Assembly: GCA_013298955.1 (NCBI GenBank)
Contig: JAAFJT010000008.1
Location: 1 to 64,000, forward strand
DNA from: Chitinophagales bacterium
Lineage (GTDB): Bacteria > Bacteroidota > Bacteroidia > Chitinophagales > Saprospiraceae
Reading direction: 5' to 3'
Length of the DNA stretch: 64,000 bases
The position numbers were made by a program, and so were the translations under genes. Under the pieces are notes generated by a model. That model ran no database searches. It saw only the letters and a program-made list of their open reading frames with translations, and was not told the origin of the DNA. Below are positions 24,896-34,539 of this stretch, in pieces; positions within the stretch are counted from its first letter, which is position 1, and each line of letters starts with the position of its first letter.

Positions 24896-27800
24896 AAAGG
24901 TAACATTCAAACCAACATTAAATCCTCTCGGTGTTGGCAATACGCCGTAATCAAAACCGGCACCGCCTGAACCAAACGAACCGGGATTTAAACCATTCAC
25001 ATTCGGATCCATGCCTGAATAATTCGTCCACATCCATACATCGGTCGCGCTCGCAAACATCGATACCGCTTTTATCATCGGAGCAGCTTTCATATACGCC
25101 GCAGGGACGACATAGCTCAATCGAATGTCTTTCAACCGCACCCAATTGATGCCTTTTTCAATGAAATCTTCATTCGCAAAACCAACGGTTCCTAAATTGT
25201 AATACGTAGTACCTTGATACAAAGGCGTTTTCTGAATGGTATTGCGTACAGGATTGGTTTCCTCATTGCCATCTTTTAAAACGCCGTTGAAGACCAAAGG
25301 CGTTTCACGGTTCAGCGTCCGCAAACTCAAACCGCGTTGAAATAAGTATAATTCATTGCCATTGAACACATCGCCGCCTTTGCGCATGTCCAAAGTGAAT
25401 TGCAAACTCAACCCTTTATACGCAAATCGATTGCTCAAACCGACCGCAAAATCAGGATTTCTATCGCCAAGCGGTGTGAAATTGGCATCAACCAGTGGAT
25501 AACCATTGCTTGGGTCAATCAAAATATCGCCTTTCGTATTGCGCTGATATTTGTAACCGCCGAAAGAGGTCAACGATTGTCCTTGAATCACACTCGCCCG
25601 AACATTGCCAAATATCCATGAATCGGAATTGTAATATTCTTTAATGTCAGAACGCAATTCGACGACTTTGCTCGTGCCTTGTGTGAAATTGATATTGGTT
25701 GTCCATTCAAAATCTTTGGTTTTGATGGGTTTTACAATCAATGTTGCTTCAACGCCTTGCACTTCACAGATACCGCCATTATAATTATTCAAAATATAAC
25801 CCGTTCCGTAACTCGTCCGCACATTGCGCAATAATTGATTGGAATTGCGTTGTTTGAAGTAAGAAATGTCTAAATCAACCCGTCCATTGAAAAAACCGAC
25901 TTCCATTCCCAAATTTTGAGAGGTTAAAACCTCATATTCCAATTTATTATTCGTTCCATTGAAACCCAAAGCATATCCACCGCCTGTGGTCAATTGCGGA
26001 GCCAACCGAGAATATAAACTGTATGGCACGAAATCGCGCGGCGCATTCGCTACCGCAAAACGCAATTTGCCATGACTCAACCAATCTTTTTTCAATAATT
26101 CTGAAAACACAAAACTGATATTCGCGCCAGAAGTGCTTACTTTATTGCGGTCTTGCGGCAAAGTGGAGGTAAAATCCGTCCGACTCGTCAATTGCAAGGT
26201 CAAAAAACGATGATAATCCAACGTTACATCGCCATAATACGCCAAACGGCGCAATTGCTCCAAATAAGAACTCGACCGTTGTGTGGTTGCATCCGTGTTA
26301 TTGATGGCGTAAAAATCAAAATTATAGAATCGTTGTCCCAAAAAGGATTGAATGGATTGTTTTCTATCGTCAAAAGAGCCACCTACACGCACCGATAAAT
26401 TCAAATTTTTAGCAATATCTTTATGGAATCGCGCCCAACCATTGCCATTGACAAAGCGGGTTTGGTCGCTATATTGCTCAATCTGCCCGCGAGACGTGAG
26501 AAAAAGCACGGATAACGGGTGATAAGCGCGCATCCCATCCACTGCGGCGAAATCCGCCCCAATCGTACTGCCCAAATCCAACCATTTCGCCGCCTCATAT
26601 TTCAAAGAAACGGAGCCAAAAGTGCGATTCACCACATCTTGATTGCGATTATACTCTTTGTCGAACAACGGATTATCAATCAACTCCGCAGAAGTGGTGG
26701 CAGGACGCTTAGGCGTACCATCCAAATTTTTATAATCTCTAATATCAAGATTAGCAGGCCAAGTCAATAAACCCAACATAACGCCCGAAGGACCTTTACT
26801 GGATTTTAAATTTTTAGAATTGGAATAACTCAAAGAACTCTCCACCCGCAATCGGTCGCTCACTTGTGCCGAACCACCAATTTTCAAAGAAACGCGGTCT
26901 AAGGTCGTATTGGGAATCACGCCTGAACTCTTTAAGTAATTGGCATTCAATCGAAAAGAAGTTTTTTCCGTCCCATTTTCAAAACTCAAATCATGGGATT
27001 GACGCTCGCCCGATTGGAAATAATTGGCATTATTATCAAAAAAAGTCGTTCCCGCAGGGTATTTTTGTCCCAAAAAGACCCATCTTGCAGGGTCTGTAAC
27101 CCCCAAATTGCCCCTATCATAGACTTTTTGAACGGCTGGAAATCGGGTCAATTCAGTCGTACCATACGTCATATTGTAACTGACGCGGCTGCCTTTATTC
27201 CCTTTTTTGGTGGTAATCATAATGACCCCATTGACCGCATCGGGTCCGTACAACGCCGCGCCTTCCGCGCCTTTGAGGACGGTGACACTCTGCACATCTT
27301 GTGGATTGATGTCGGCAGCGCGATTCGTGTAATCATTGTTACGGTTATCGCCGTTACTGACCAAATTGTGTTGATTCGTGGTATTATTGTTTAAAATCAA
27401 ACCATCCACCACAATCAAAGGCTGATTGCTGCCCGAAAACGAAGTTGGTTGCCGCAATTGAATCGAAGAGGAAGCACCCGGCGCACCACTTGTCGAAGTC
27501 ACATTCAAGCCCGAAATCCGTCCTTGCAAGGATTCAAAAACGTTATCGCGTGCCACATTTGCCAATTCATCGCCTTTGACACTTTGCGAACTGTACCCTA
27601 ATTGTCTTTTTTCTCTGGAAATGTTCTGCGCTGTGACGACTTGTTCTTGTAAAAAAGTAGCATCCGCCAACCGAATCATCATCGGACTTGCCCCAACCGC
27701 CACTTCTTTCTGCCGAAAACCGACAAAAGAAACGACAAATGTTTCGCCAGAAGCGGCATTGAGGGTGAAATTGCCCTCTATATCGGCGGAAGTGGCTCGA

Positions 27801-27952
27801 TTCGAGCCTTTGACGACAATGGTTGCGCCCGGAATGGCGTTCCCATCTGCATCCGACACCACCGTTCCTGAGACAGGTTGCGATTGCGCCATCACCGTTA
27901 GACTCGCCCACAATAAGCCGAATGCTAACAAATGAGCATTGATTTTTTTCAT
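24893..27952 (-). CDS. SusC/RagA-family TonB-dependent receptor
   Basis: A 1019-residue outer-membrane channel. The start at 27952 opens the signal KKINAHLLAFGLLWASLTVMAQ. Order: carboxypeptidase-like beta domain (SGTVVSDADGNAIPGATIVV, residues about 27-105), plug domain (DNVFESLQGRISGLNV ... QPLIVVDGLILNN ... VTVLKGAEGAALYGPDAVNG), then the 22-strand barrel ending in GFNVGLNVTF. Together with SusD downstream it forms a TonB-energised uptake unit. The long nested palindrome between the two could reduce expression of susD relative to susC. Confidence 0.95.
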   Translation of the reverse strand: MKKINAHLLAFGLLWASLTVMAQSQPVSGTVVSDADGNAIPGATIVVKGSNRATSADIEGNFTLNAASGETFVVSFVGFRQKEVAVGASPMMIRLADATFLQEQVVTAQNISREKRQLGYSSQSVKGDELANVARDNVFESLQGRISGLNVTSTSGAPGASSSIQLRQPTSFSGSNQPLIVVDGLILNNNTTNQHNLVSNGDNRNNDYTNRAADINPQDVQSVTVLKGAEGAALYGPDAVNGVIMITTKKGNKGSRVSYNMTYGTTELTRFPAVQKVYDRGNLGVTDPARWVFLGQKYPAGTTFFDNNANYFQSGERQSHDLSFENGTEKTSFRLNANYLKSSGVIPNTTLDRVSLKIGGSAQVSDRLRVESSLSYSNSKNLKSSKGPSGVMLGLLTWPANLDIRDYKNLDGTPKRPATTSAELIDNPLFDKEYNRNQDVVNRTFGSVSLKYEAAKWLDLGSTIGADFAAVDGMRAYHPLSVLFLTSRGQIEQYSDQTRFVNGNGWARFHKDIAKNLNLSVRVGGSFDDRKQSIQSFLGQRFYNFDFYAINNTDATTQRSSSYLEQLRRLAYYGDVTLDYHRFLTLQLTSRTDFTSTLPQDRNKVSTSGANISFVFSELLKKDWLSHGKLRFAVANAPRDFVPYSLYSRLAPQLTTGGGYALGFNGTNNKLEYEVLTSQNLGMEVGFFNGRVDLDISYFKQRNSNQLLRNVRTSYGTGYILNNYNGGICEVQGVEATLIVKPIKTKDFEWTTNINFTQGTSKVVELRSDIKEYYNSDSWIFGNVRASVIQGQSLTSFGGYKYQRNTKGDILIDPSNGYPLVDANFTPLGDRNPDFAVGLSNRFAYKGLSLQFTLDMRKGGDVFNGNELYLFQRGLSLRTLNRETPLVFNGVLKDGNEETNPVRNTIQKTPLYQGTTYYNLGTVGFANEDFIEKGINWVRLKDIRLSYVVPAAYMKAAPMIKAVSMFASATDVWMWTNYSGMDPNVNGLNPGSFGSGGAGFDYGVLPTPRGFNVGLNVTF

Positions 27953-28528
27953 ACGTAATAGGTTGTTTGCAAACAAATTATGAGTTAATGATTCGTTTCA
28001 TTCCAAATGATTTTAAGATAAAAAATAAAACGCAGGGAAAATTACAGCTTTTTTTTAAAACGCCAACTATAAGTGAAATTATTTTTTATTAATATACTTT
28101 GCGTCGGGTGTTTTTGCGATCCAATGGGAACACGGATAACGCGGATGGGGCGAATTTTCACGGATTTTTTCCTGAATTGGCACTGAATTTCAAAAAAAAT
28201 CCGTGCGAATCCGCCCCATCCGCGTCATCCGCGTTCCAATAGTATCCAAAACCACCCGACGCAAAGTATAGATGAAAAAGAGAGATATTTAGCTTTCAAA
28301 AGGAAACCTTTTCGTTGTATCGAACACTTTCACATTTTATGTGATAAATTGTAAAAGTTGCGTCACAATTTTGTAGTTAACATTGTGTTATCTGCAAAAA
28401 AGCCTGTACTTTGCACCATGAAAACAATTGTATGAACAAACCTTGTTTCGAGGGTTTCCCAGACTTGCCAATCAAATTACGAAAAAAAGAACTATTATTA
28501 CAAACGAACTAAAATTTCAATTGAAAAA
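27953..28528. other. divergent susC / ABC-importer spacer
   Basis: 576 bases. It holds A-family copy 7 with a perfect M layer (28093-28270) and, near 28407, a weak promoter-like TACTTTG preceded by ATTGTG. No gene. Confidence 0.65.
28093..28270. repeat. double-nested palindrome M + A (A copy 7)
   Basis: The outer M arms TATACTTTGCGTCGGGTG and CACCCGACGCAAAGTATA are perfect complements. Inner A arms are GGGAACACGGATAACGCGGA / TCCGCGTCATCCGCGTTCC. The loop again contains CACTGAATTTC. Confidence 0.93.
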
Positions 28529-30310
28529 ATGACACGTATGAGAAAAATACTGTTTCTATGCCGTCTCTATGCACAAAAGAGTTTTTTGTGTGGATGCTTG
28601 TTATTCGCTTTGGGCTGTAACCAATCTCCGAAAACAGCCAACCAAGTGCGTTCCCGTTTGTCCGCAGACCCTGAACGATTAAGCCCATTCTTATCGGTGG
28701 ATGCGGTAACGCAACAATTATTATCCAATTTATTTCAAAAATTAACCGATTTTGACCCTGTTTCGTTGGAAAGGAAGGCGGTTTTGGTCAAAAACGTACC
28801 CGATTTGGTGCGGGTGGACACAGGACGTTGGAAAGGAGGTATCTCCTTAACCTACGAATTAAAGGACTCTGCTCGTTGGGATAATGGGACACCTATTACC
28901 GCAAATGATTATGTGTTTTCTTTAAAAATTATTTTAAATCCTTATGTGAATGCCAGTGTTTGGCGCGGTTATTTAGAAAATTTATTGGGTGATGTGCAGT
29001 TATATCCTGAAAATCCTCGAAAATGGACGGTTTTCTTACGCCGCCCGTACATCAATGCGGAATCGTCGGTGGGCGATATTTTTATCTTACCTGTGGCATT
29101 TTACGATTCAAATAAAATGTTGGAAAAATACAGCATTGCTCAATTAATGGATACATCAACCGTCAAAAAATGGATGGCTGACACGATTGCACGCAAATCA
29201 TTGAAAGATTTTGCCGATTTATACCAATCGAATGCCTTTTTCATGAACCAAAAAGGGATTTCAGGCAGTGGCGCGTATGAATTATCGGAATGGTTGCCCA
29301 ATCAGAAAATCCATTTTCAACGCAAAACGAATTGGTGGGCGCAACAAGATTCCAGCAAAATGTTGCGCGCTTGTCCCCAACAATTAAATTACTTGATTGC
29401 AAAAGAGGATTTAACCGCCTTGACGATGGTGAAAAATGGGTTATTTGACGTTTGTACGCGATTGCCTTCCAGCGAATTTTTGGAATTATCCAGACAACCC
29501 AAGTTAAAAAACAAATACGATTTTATTTCTTTTCCACAATTAACCATCGCAAGTGTTGGTTTCAACCTCAAAAATCCGAAATTATCGGATAAACGGGTTC
29601 GACGCGCCCTTGCCCTCCTATTTGATACCGATGCGATTATTAAAAATCTGATGGACGGTTTCGGCGAACCGGTGACGAGTGCCATTTCCCCCGAAAAATC
29701 CTATTACAATACGCGTTTGAAACCCTTAAAATTGGATTTGGAAGCGGCTAAAAAAGCCTTAGCGGAAGCAGGTTGGGCGGATTCAGACCAAGATGGCATC
29801 TTAGACAAGATGATTCATGGACAAAAAACACCCTTAGTGTTGCGTTACACCTATGGAACGAATGGGGTGATGCCTAAAAATTTAGGCATTTTATTGAAAG
29901 AAAACGCTCAAAAAGTGGGCATTTTGATAGAATTGGACGGTGTAGATATTTCCATTTTGAAAAATGCTTTGAAAAAACGCACGTTTGAATTGGTTTTAAA
30001 ACCCATTGGAGGGCAATATGATTTGGATGACCCCAAGCAATTGTGGCATACCGCAAGTGACCGTGTTGGCGGCAACAACTATTTTGGTTTTGGAAATGCA
30101 CAGTCCGATGCACTGATTGAGCAGATTCGGACGGAATTAGACCCCGAAAAACGGGATGCGTTGTATGGGCGTTTCCAAGAATTGTTGTATGAGGAACAGC
30201 CCGCCGTTTTTCTGTTTGCAGTTCGAGAGCGATTGGCGATTGATAAACGGTTTCATGCCGAAGTCTATAAATTATCGCCGGGCTATATACCGCGTTTTTT
30301 GTGTCCTTAA
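28529..30310 (+). CDS. ABC transporter peptide-binding lipoprotein (SBP family 5)
   Basis: A 593-residue extracytoplasmic binding protein of the DppA/OppA type. The signal ends in the lipobox CLLFALGC, so it is probably a lipoprotein. Family features: SADPERLSPFLSVDAVTQQL, LKDSARWDNGTPITANDYVF and KRVRRALALLFDTDAIIKNL. The ligand is presumably an oligopeptide; nickel or opine binding is a less likely alternative. It starts an operon with two permeases (36-base gap to the first). The ATPase subunits are not adjacent. Confidence 0.9.
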   Translation: MTRMRKILFLCRLYAQKSFLCGCLLFALGCNQSPKTANQVRSRLSADPERLSPFLSVDAVTQQLLSNLFQKLTDFDPVSLERKAVLVKNVPDLVRVDTGRWKGGISLTYELKDSARWDNGTPITANDYVFSLKIILNPYVNASVWRGYLENLLGDVQLYPENPRKWTVFLRRPYINAESSVGDIFILPVAFYDSNKMLEKYSIAQLMDTSTVKKWMADTIARKSLKDFADLYQSNAFFMNQKGISGSGAYELSEWLPNQKIHFQRKTNWWAQQDSSKMLRACPQQLNYLIAKEDLTALTMVKNGLFDVCTRLPSSEFLELSRQPKLKNKYDFISFPQLTIASVGFNLKNPKLSDKRVRRALALLFDTDAIIKNLMDGFGEPVTSAISPEKSYYNTRLKPLKLDLEAAKKALAEAGWADSDQDGILDKMIHGQKTPLVLRYTYGTNGVMPKNLGILLKENAQKVGILIELDGVDISILKNALKKRTFELVLKPIGGQYDLDDPKQLWHTASDRVGGNNYFGFGNAQSDALIEQIRTELDPEKRDALYGRFQELLYEEQPAVFLFAVRERLAIDKRFHAEVYKLSPGYIPRFLCP

Positions 30311-30346
30311 AGCCTGTTTTTCCAAATTAAAATCACACATGAGCAA

Positions 30347-31708
30347 ATGTTTCAATTGATAATCAACAAATTAGGTATCTTTATTCCCACTTTTTTAGCC
30401 ATCACGTTACTCTCTTTTAGTTTGCAGGAGGCGGCTCCCGGCGATCCTGTCGAAAGGATTTTAGGTCATAACAGCACGAGTGCCATCTCCGAAGAAGCAT
30501 ATCATGCAACGGCGATTCAATTGAAGCGGGATAAACCTTTTTTTTACGGCACGCTTTCGACCCAAGCCTTTCCAGATACACTGTATCGGTTGGTGCGCAA
30601 AGACCGAATCACGGCGTTGTCTTCCAAAATCATCGCTTTTGGAAATTGGACGCTTATTGCCGCTTATGACCGACAATTGATGGCATTGAAAAACGCATCG
30701 AAAGGCGAAAATATACAAAAAGTGTTAGAACGATGCGCCATCAATGAGCATCCACAACAAGAACAAACGCTTTTGAAGGAAGCCGCACAATTAGCATCTG
30801 CTTCGCAAAAGTTTCAAACGGAAGTCGCTGATTTACAAACAACTTATCAAACATTAAGTCAAAATTCGACTTTATGGAAATTATATATTCCAAAATTAAA
30901 TTGGTATGGCATTGATAATCAATATCATCACTGGCTTTGCGCCATGCTTCGCGGCGATTTTGGCATCTCGCACACCACGAAACGGAGCGTTTTGGCAACC
31001 CTTTATTTCCCCCTCAAAGTGACTTTATGGATGAGCTTAGGTGCGATTGTGGGAGCTTTTTTGGTGGGTACAGGGTTTGGCATTTGGCTGGCGCGAGTGC
31101 GTAAAACGGGTGTTAGCTACTTTATTTCAAACTTTTTGTTTATTTTACATGCGTTACCAACTTTTTTAGTAGCGACGTGCATGGTGCTTTTTCTGACCAG
31201 TGGATTTTTCATAGAACCCGTCAATATGATTGGTTTGGCGGCAGATACCGTCGAAACGGATGAATTTAGCACTTTTTTGTATAAAAATGGCTTATTACTT
31301 TTATTGCCAACGGTTTGTATTGGGTATCGGTTGATGGTCGTGGTAGCGCGCCATTTACAAATGTCGTTATTAGATGAGTTTAAAAAAGAATATGTCCAAA
31401 CGGCGCGGGCAAAAGGCATGCGCGAACCCCAAATTGTTTATTACCAAATGTTAAAAAACGCCGCATTTCCTTTGATAACCTTGTTTGGGCAGACGTTTCC
31501 CTTAGCGGTGGCGGGTTCAGTGGCGGTGGAAATCATATTTAACATTCATGGCATGGGTTCGGCTGCTTATAATGCTTTGGCGGAGCATAATTATCCTGTG
31601 ATTTATGTGATAGTGCCGTTATCGGCGTTGGTTGCGATGACGGGCAGTTTGATTGCGGACGTATTATATAGGTATGCGCACCCCCAAAAAGGCAGCAATT
31701 TGAATTAG
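30347..31708 (+). CDS. ABC transporter permease, DppB-like
   Basis: A 453-residue inner-membrane permease. It has the usual first helix (IFIPTFLAITLLSFSL) followed by EAAPGDPVERILG. A long extracytoplasmic insert (about residues 45-200) separates helix 1 from the core, longer than in classical DppB. The core shows the EAA loop region YVQTARAKGMREPQIVYYQM. The C-terminus ends Asn-Leu-Asn-stop, and TTGAATTAGG is the left end of an E-family element, so the element supplies the last codons and the stop. Confidence 0.9.
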   Translation: MFQLIINKLGIFIPTFLAITLLSFSLQEAAPGDPVERILGHNSTSAISEEAYHATAIQLKRDKPFFYGTLSTQAFPDTLYRLVRKDRITALSSKIIAFGNWTLIAAYDRQLMALKNASKGENIQKVLERCAINEHPQQEQTLLKEAAQLASASQKFQTEVADLQTTYQTLSQNSTLWKLYIPKLNWYGIDNQYHHWLCAMLRGDFGISHTTKRSVLATLYFPLKVTLWMSLGAIVGAFLVGTGFGIWLARVRKTGVSYFISNFLFILHALPTFLVATCMVLFLTSGFFIEPVNMIGLAADTVETDEFSTFLYKNGLLLLLPTVCIGYRLMVVVARHLQMSLLDEFKKEYVQTARAKGMREPQIVYYQMLKNAAFPLITLFGQTFPLAVAGSVAVEIIFNIHGMGSAAYNALAEHNYPVIYVIVPLSALVAMTGSLIADVLYRYAHPQKGSNLN

Positions 31709-31857
31709 GATTTTTAAGAATCGGTCGAAATAGGATGCTGATGATTGGAAGGATTACAAGGATATTTTGAGTTCTTCAAACAAAATATCTTTGTAATCCT
31801 TCCAATCATCAGCATCCTATTTCGGAAATTTTCCAAAGTGGAAACTGATGCCTAATT
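31702..31857. repeat. F-family hairpin inside E-like ends
   Basis: The arms GAAATAGGATGCTGATGATT / AATCATCAGCATCCTATTTC at 31727-31832 enclose a loop of about 20 bases. They are flanked by GAATTAGGATTTTT on the left and a degenerate CCTAATTC on the right. This copy lies between two co-directional permease genes and carries no GxxExxY gene. Confidence 0.88.
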
Positions 31858-31896
31858 CCAACTTTACCATTTCTTACAATCATAACCAATATACCA

Positions 31897-33009
31897 ATGT
31901 TAAAACCCATTTTATATTACCAATATATCAAAAATGATTTAAGGCGACAGCCTTTTGCCAAATATCATTTTTATATATTTTGTTTTTTGATTTCAGTAGC
32001 AATTACGGCTCCTTTTATCGCTAAACAACCCACAATGACCCAATTTTTGCCGCCCTGCATCCCTTATGATGCCATGACAACCCGTTTGAGCGACAAATTA
32101 TTAAGTCCATTCGACCCGCAAGCGAATTTATCTTGGTATCGGCGGCATTGGCTTGGCACAGACGGCATGGGGCGCGACATCGCCGCAGGTTTGGTCGCGG
32201 GTACGCGGATTGCACTCCAAGTAGGACTGGGTTCTGTTGCCCTTGCTGCCGTCATTGGCTTATTTGCAGGTTTGATGAGTGGTTATTACGGCGATGAACG
32301 CTTTCGGATGGAACGCCGATGTGTGCTTTTATGGCTATTGGGCTGGGCGATTTGGGGATTTTACCTCCATGTTTTTGCACAACAAGATTGGTGCGCCACC
32401 CAGTTTTATACAACGACTATAGTTTTTACAATATTGTTAATCATCGTATTACACATTTTAGAAAAAATAATTACGAGTATTAAACACCAACAACTGGTTT
32501 GGATAATACCGATTGATTATTTCGTGATGCGAAGCATTGATTTATTACAAGCCATTCCTTTTTTGATTATTTTATTGGGTTTAATGCCTTTTATCAAACA
32601 AAAAAGTGTATCCAATGTCATTTTAATCATTGGTTGTGTCACTTGGATGCCGATTGCCCGCATGATTCGAGCGCAAGTCATCCGATTGCGGACGCGTGTT
32701 TTTATCCAAAATGCAGAGGCATTGGGCTATCCGACTTGGCGCATATGGGTTTTTCATTTAATACCTAACTTATTGACACCCTTATTAGTAGCCATGTCAT
32801 TTGGGGTTGCGAATGCGATTATGGCAGAAGGCTTGCTTTCTTTTTTGGGCGTAGGTTTGCCCGATGATTTGGTGACTTGGGGTTCGATTTGTCAAGCAGC
32901 GCGGGCAAATGCGACGCATTGGTGGTTGGTGCTTTTTCCGAGTGGGGCGATTTTATTGACAGTCTTGATTTTCAATTGGTTAGGAGAACATTTGAAGCAA
33001 TTGAAGTAG
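31897..33009 (+). CDS. ABC transporter permease, DppC-like
   Basis: A 370-residue inner-membrane permease. It shows HWLGTDGMGRDIAAGLVAGT (typical of DppC N-terminal regions), then GLGSVALAAVIGLFAGLMSG, a hydrophilic/hydrophobic insert of about 80 residues, and the EAA loop FIQNAEALGYPTWRIWVFHL followed by LSFLGVGLPDDLVTWGS. It partners with the DppB-like permease. The two are separated by an F hairpin, so their expression may differ. Confidence 0.9.
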   Translation: MLKPILYYQYIKNDLRRQPFAKYHFYIFCFLISVAITAPFIAKQPTMTQFLPPCIPYDAMTTRLSDKLLSPFDPQANLSWYRRHWLGTDGMGRDIAAGLVAGTRIALQVGLGSVALAAVIGLFAGLMSGYYGDERFRMERRCVLLWLLGWAIWGFYLHVFAQQDWCATQFYTTTIVFTILLIIVLHILEKIITSIKHQQLVWIIPIDYFVMRSIDLLQAIPFLIILLGLMPFIKQKSVSNVILIIGCVTWMPIARMIRAQVIRLRTRVFIQNAEALGYPTWRIWVFHLIPNLLTPLLVAMSFGVANAIMAEGLLSFLGVGLPDDLVTWGSICQAARANATHWWLVLFPSGAILLTVLIFNWLGEHLKQLK

Positions 33010-33065
33010 TATTCACAAAGGTGCGTCAAGTTTGAAACTTCAATTACACAAAAGGTGGATAGTAT

Positions 33066-33099
33066 AACGTTTGGAGGGTTTTAAAACCCTCCAAACGTT
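33066..33099. repeat. C-family palindrome, copy 3
   Basis: AACGTTTGGAGGGTTTTAAAA pairs with CCCTCCAAACGTT, followed by GTTGTTGTTTATTTAAATTT. A D-family half-site (GTGCGTCAAGTTTGAAACTT) lies 45 bases to the left. Confidence 0.88.
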
Positions 33100-33131
33100 G
33101 TTGTTGTTTATTTAAATTTAACTATTTATGG

Positions 33132-33593
33132 TCACTCTAATTCCGTTTCAAGTCGAGCAATACTCGCATCCGCAGCCTTATCCAACAATTGATATACGTG
33201 TTCAAAACGATTGTCATAATACGGGTCAGGCACATCTGCATCGGTATTGGGATGGGCAAAATTCAATATTTTTGCCACTTTTTGTTGTTGTTCGGTTGTT
33301 TTTGCTAATTTCAGAATGTGTTGATAATTCATTTCATCCATTGCTAAAATTAAGTCAAATTGTTGCAAATCAATGGATTGCAATTTTCGAGCGCGTTGAT
33401 AACGGAGGTCAATCCCATATTTTTGAGCGATTGCCATCGAACGGTGGTCAGGCAATTCGCCTTCATGCCAACCGCCCGTTCCCGCCGAATCGACGGTCCA
33501 ATCCAATCCTTTTTCGGCAATTTTATGTTTAAAAATGCCTTCTGCCAAAGGCGACCGACAAATATTGCCGAGACAAACCATTAAAATTTTCAT
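33132..33593 (-). CDS. low-molecular-weight protein-tyrosine phosphatase
   Basis: A 153-residue cytosolic phosphatase of standard length. The P-loop VCLGNICRSPLAEG sits at the N-terminus and the catalytic Asp in DVPDPYYDNRFEHVYQLLD. It starts 12 bases after the SDR stop on the same strand, so the two are probably one transcript. The substrate may be a tyrosine kinase of surface-polysaccharide synthesis, but none is nearby. Confidence 0.93.
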   Translation of the reverse strand: MKILMVCLGNICRSPLAEGIFKHKIAEKGLDWTVDSAGTGGWHEGELPDHRSMAIAQKYGIDLRYQRARKLQSIDLQQFDLILAMDEMNYQHILKLAKTTEQQQKVAKILNFAHPNTDADVPDPYYDNRFEHVYQLLDKAADASIARLETELE

Positions 33594-33605
33594 ATTTTTT
33601 TTGAA

Positions 33606-34307
33606 TTATAAATCGCCTAATTGTGGACGCATAACAATTTCTTCTATAACAGCAGATGGACTTAGTTGAGTGGCTGCCAACAATGCTTTTGCAACATCTT
33701 GGGCTTGCATCAACCGCGATTCGGGCAAGGTAACACCTGCCCATGAATCAGTCCAAGTCGCTCCCGGCAAAATGGCGGTGACTTTGATACCTTTTGTTTG
33801 TAATTCTTCGCGCAACACTTTGGAAAAACCCAATAAGGCAAATTTAGAAATCGTATAAGAACCGCCATCAGGATAGGCTTTCAAACTGGCAATCGAACAC
33901 ATATTGAAAATATGTCCGCGTTTTTGTTTGAGCATCAACGGAATAAGAGCGCGAGTCAAATAGTACGCACTATACAAATTGGTTTCCATCAATTGTTCAA
34001 ACAGTCCATCCGGTTCTTGATGAATATTGCCGGGCGTAAAAACACCTGCGTTATTGACCAAAATATCAATCGTTGACCAACAATTTGTTATTTTGGTAGC
34101 AAAAGCAATGACTTGATTTTTATCGCGTACATCGGTCACTTGCGTTAAAATCGTAATTTTGGGGAATTTTTTGGCAAAATCGGCTTTCATCGCCTCCAAA
34201 TCGGCAGCATTTCGAGCGCAAACGGCAATATCATAACCTGCTGCGGCAAGATTTTCGGCAATAGCCCGCCCTATGCCTTTGGTCGCGCCTGTGATAACTG
34301 CTTTCAT
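33606..34307 (-). CDS. short-chain dehydrogenase/reductase
   Basis: A 233-residue classical SDR: Rossmann motif ITGATKGIGRAIA, CAR in VCARN, NNAGVF, catalytic Ser in NMCSIASLKAY and the Tyr/Lys pair in SYTISKFALLGF. Resembles FabG-like oxidoreductases; the substrate is unknown and the cofactor is probably NADP(H). First gene of a pair with the LMW phosphatase. Confidence 0.92.
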   Translation of the reverse strand: MKAVITGATKGIGRAIAENLAAAGYDIAVCARNAADLEAMKADFAKKFPKITILTQVTDVRDKNQVIAFATKITNCWSTIDILVNNAGVFTPGNIHQEPDGLFEQLMETNLYSAYYLTRALIPLMLKQKRGHIFNMCSIASLKAYPDGGSYTISKFALLGFSKVLREELQTKGIKVTAILPGATWTDSWAGVTLPESRLMQAQDVAKALLAATQLSPSAVIEEIVMRPQLGDL

Positions 34308-34324
34308 ATTTTTTTATATATTTT

Positions 34325-34402
34325 GAAACACATAGGACACATAAAACACATAGGACACATAGATTTCATAGGACACATAGATTTCATAGGACACATAGGG
34401 AC
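34325..34402. repeat. B-family tandem units, copy 4
   Basis: Direct repeats of ACACATAGGACACATA and TTTCATAGGACACATAG upstream of the SDR start. No clear right arm, so this is a half element. Confidence 0.8.
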
Positions 34403-34539
34403 AATCTTTATAACGATACTTCTATCAATGCCTTTTGGAATTTCCCATTCCATAAAGAAATAATCTATAACGATTGTTTCTATGTTTTATATGCAATTTT
34501 ACACGGAGTTTTCCAAAATCCGCGCTCATCCGCCAATCC

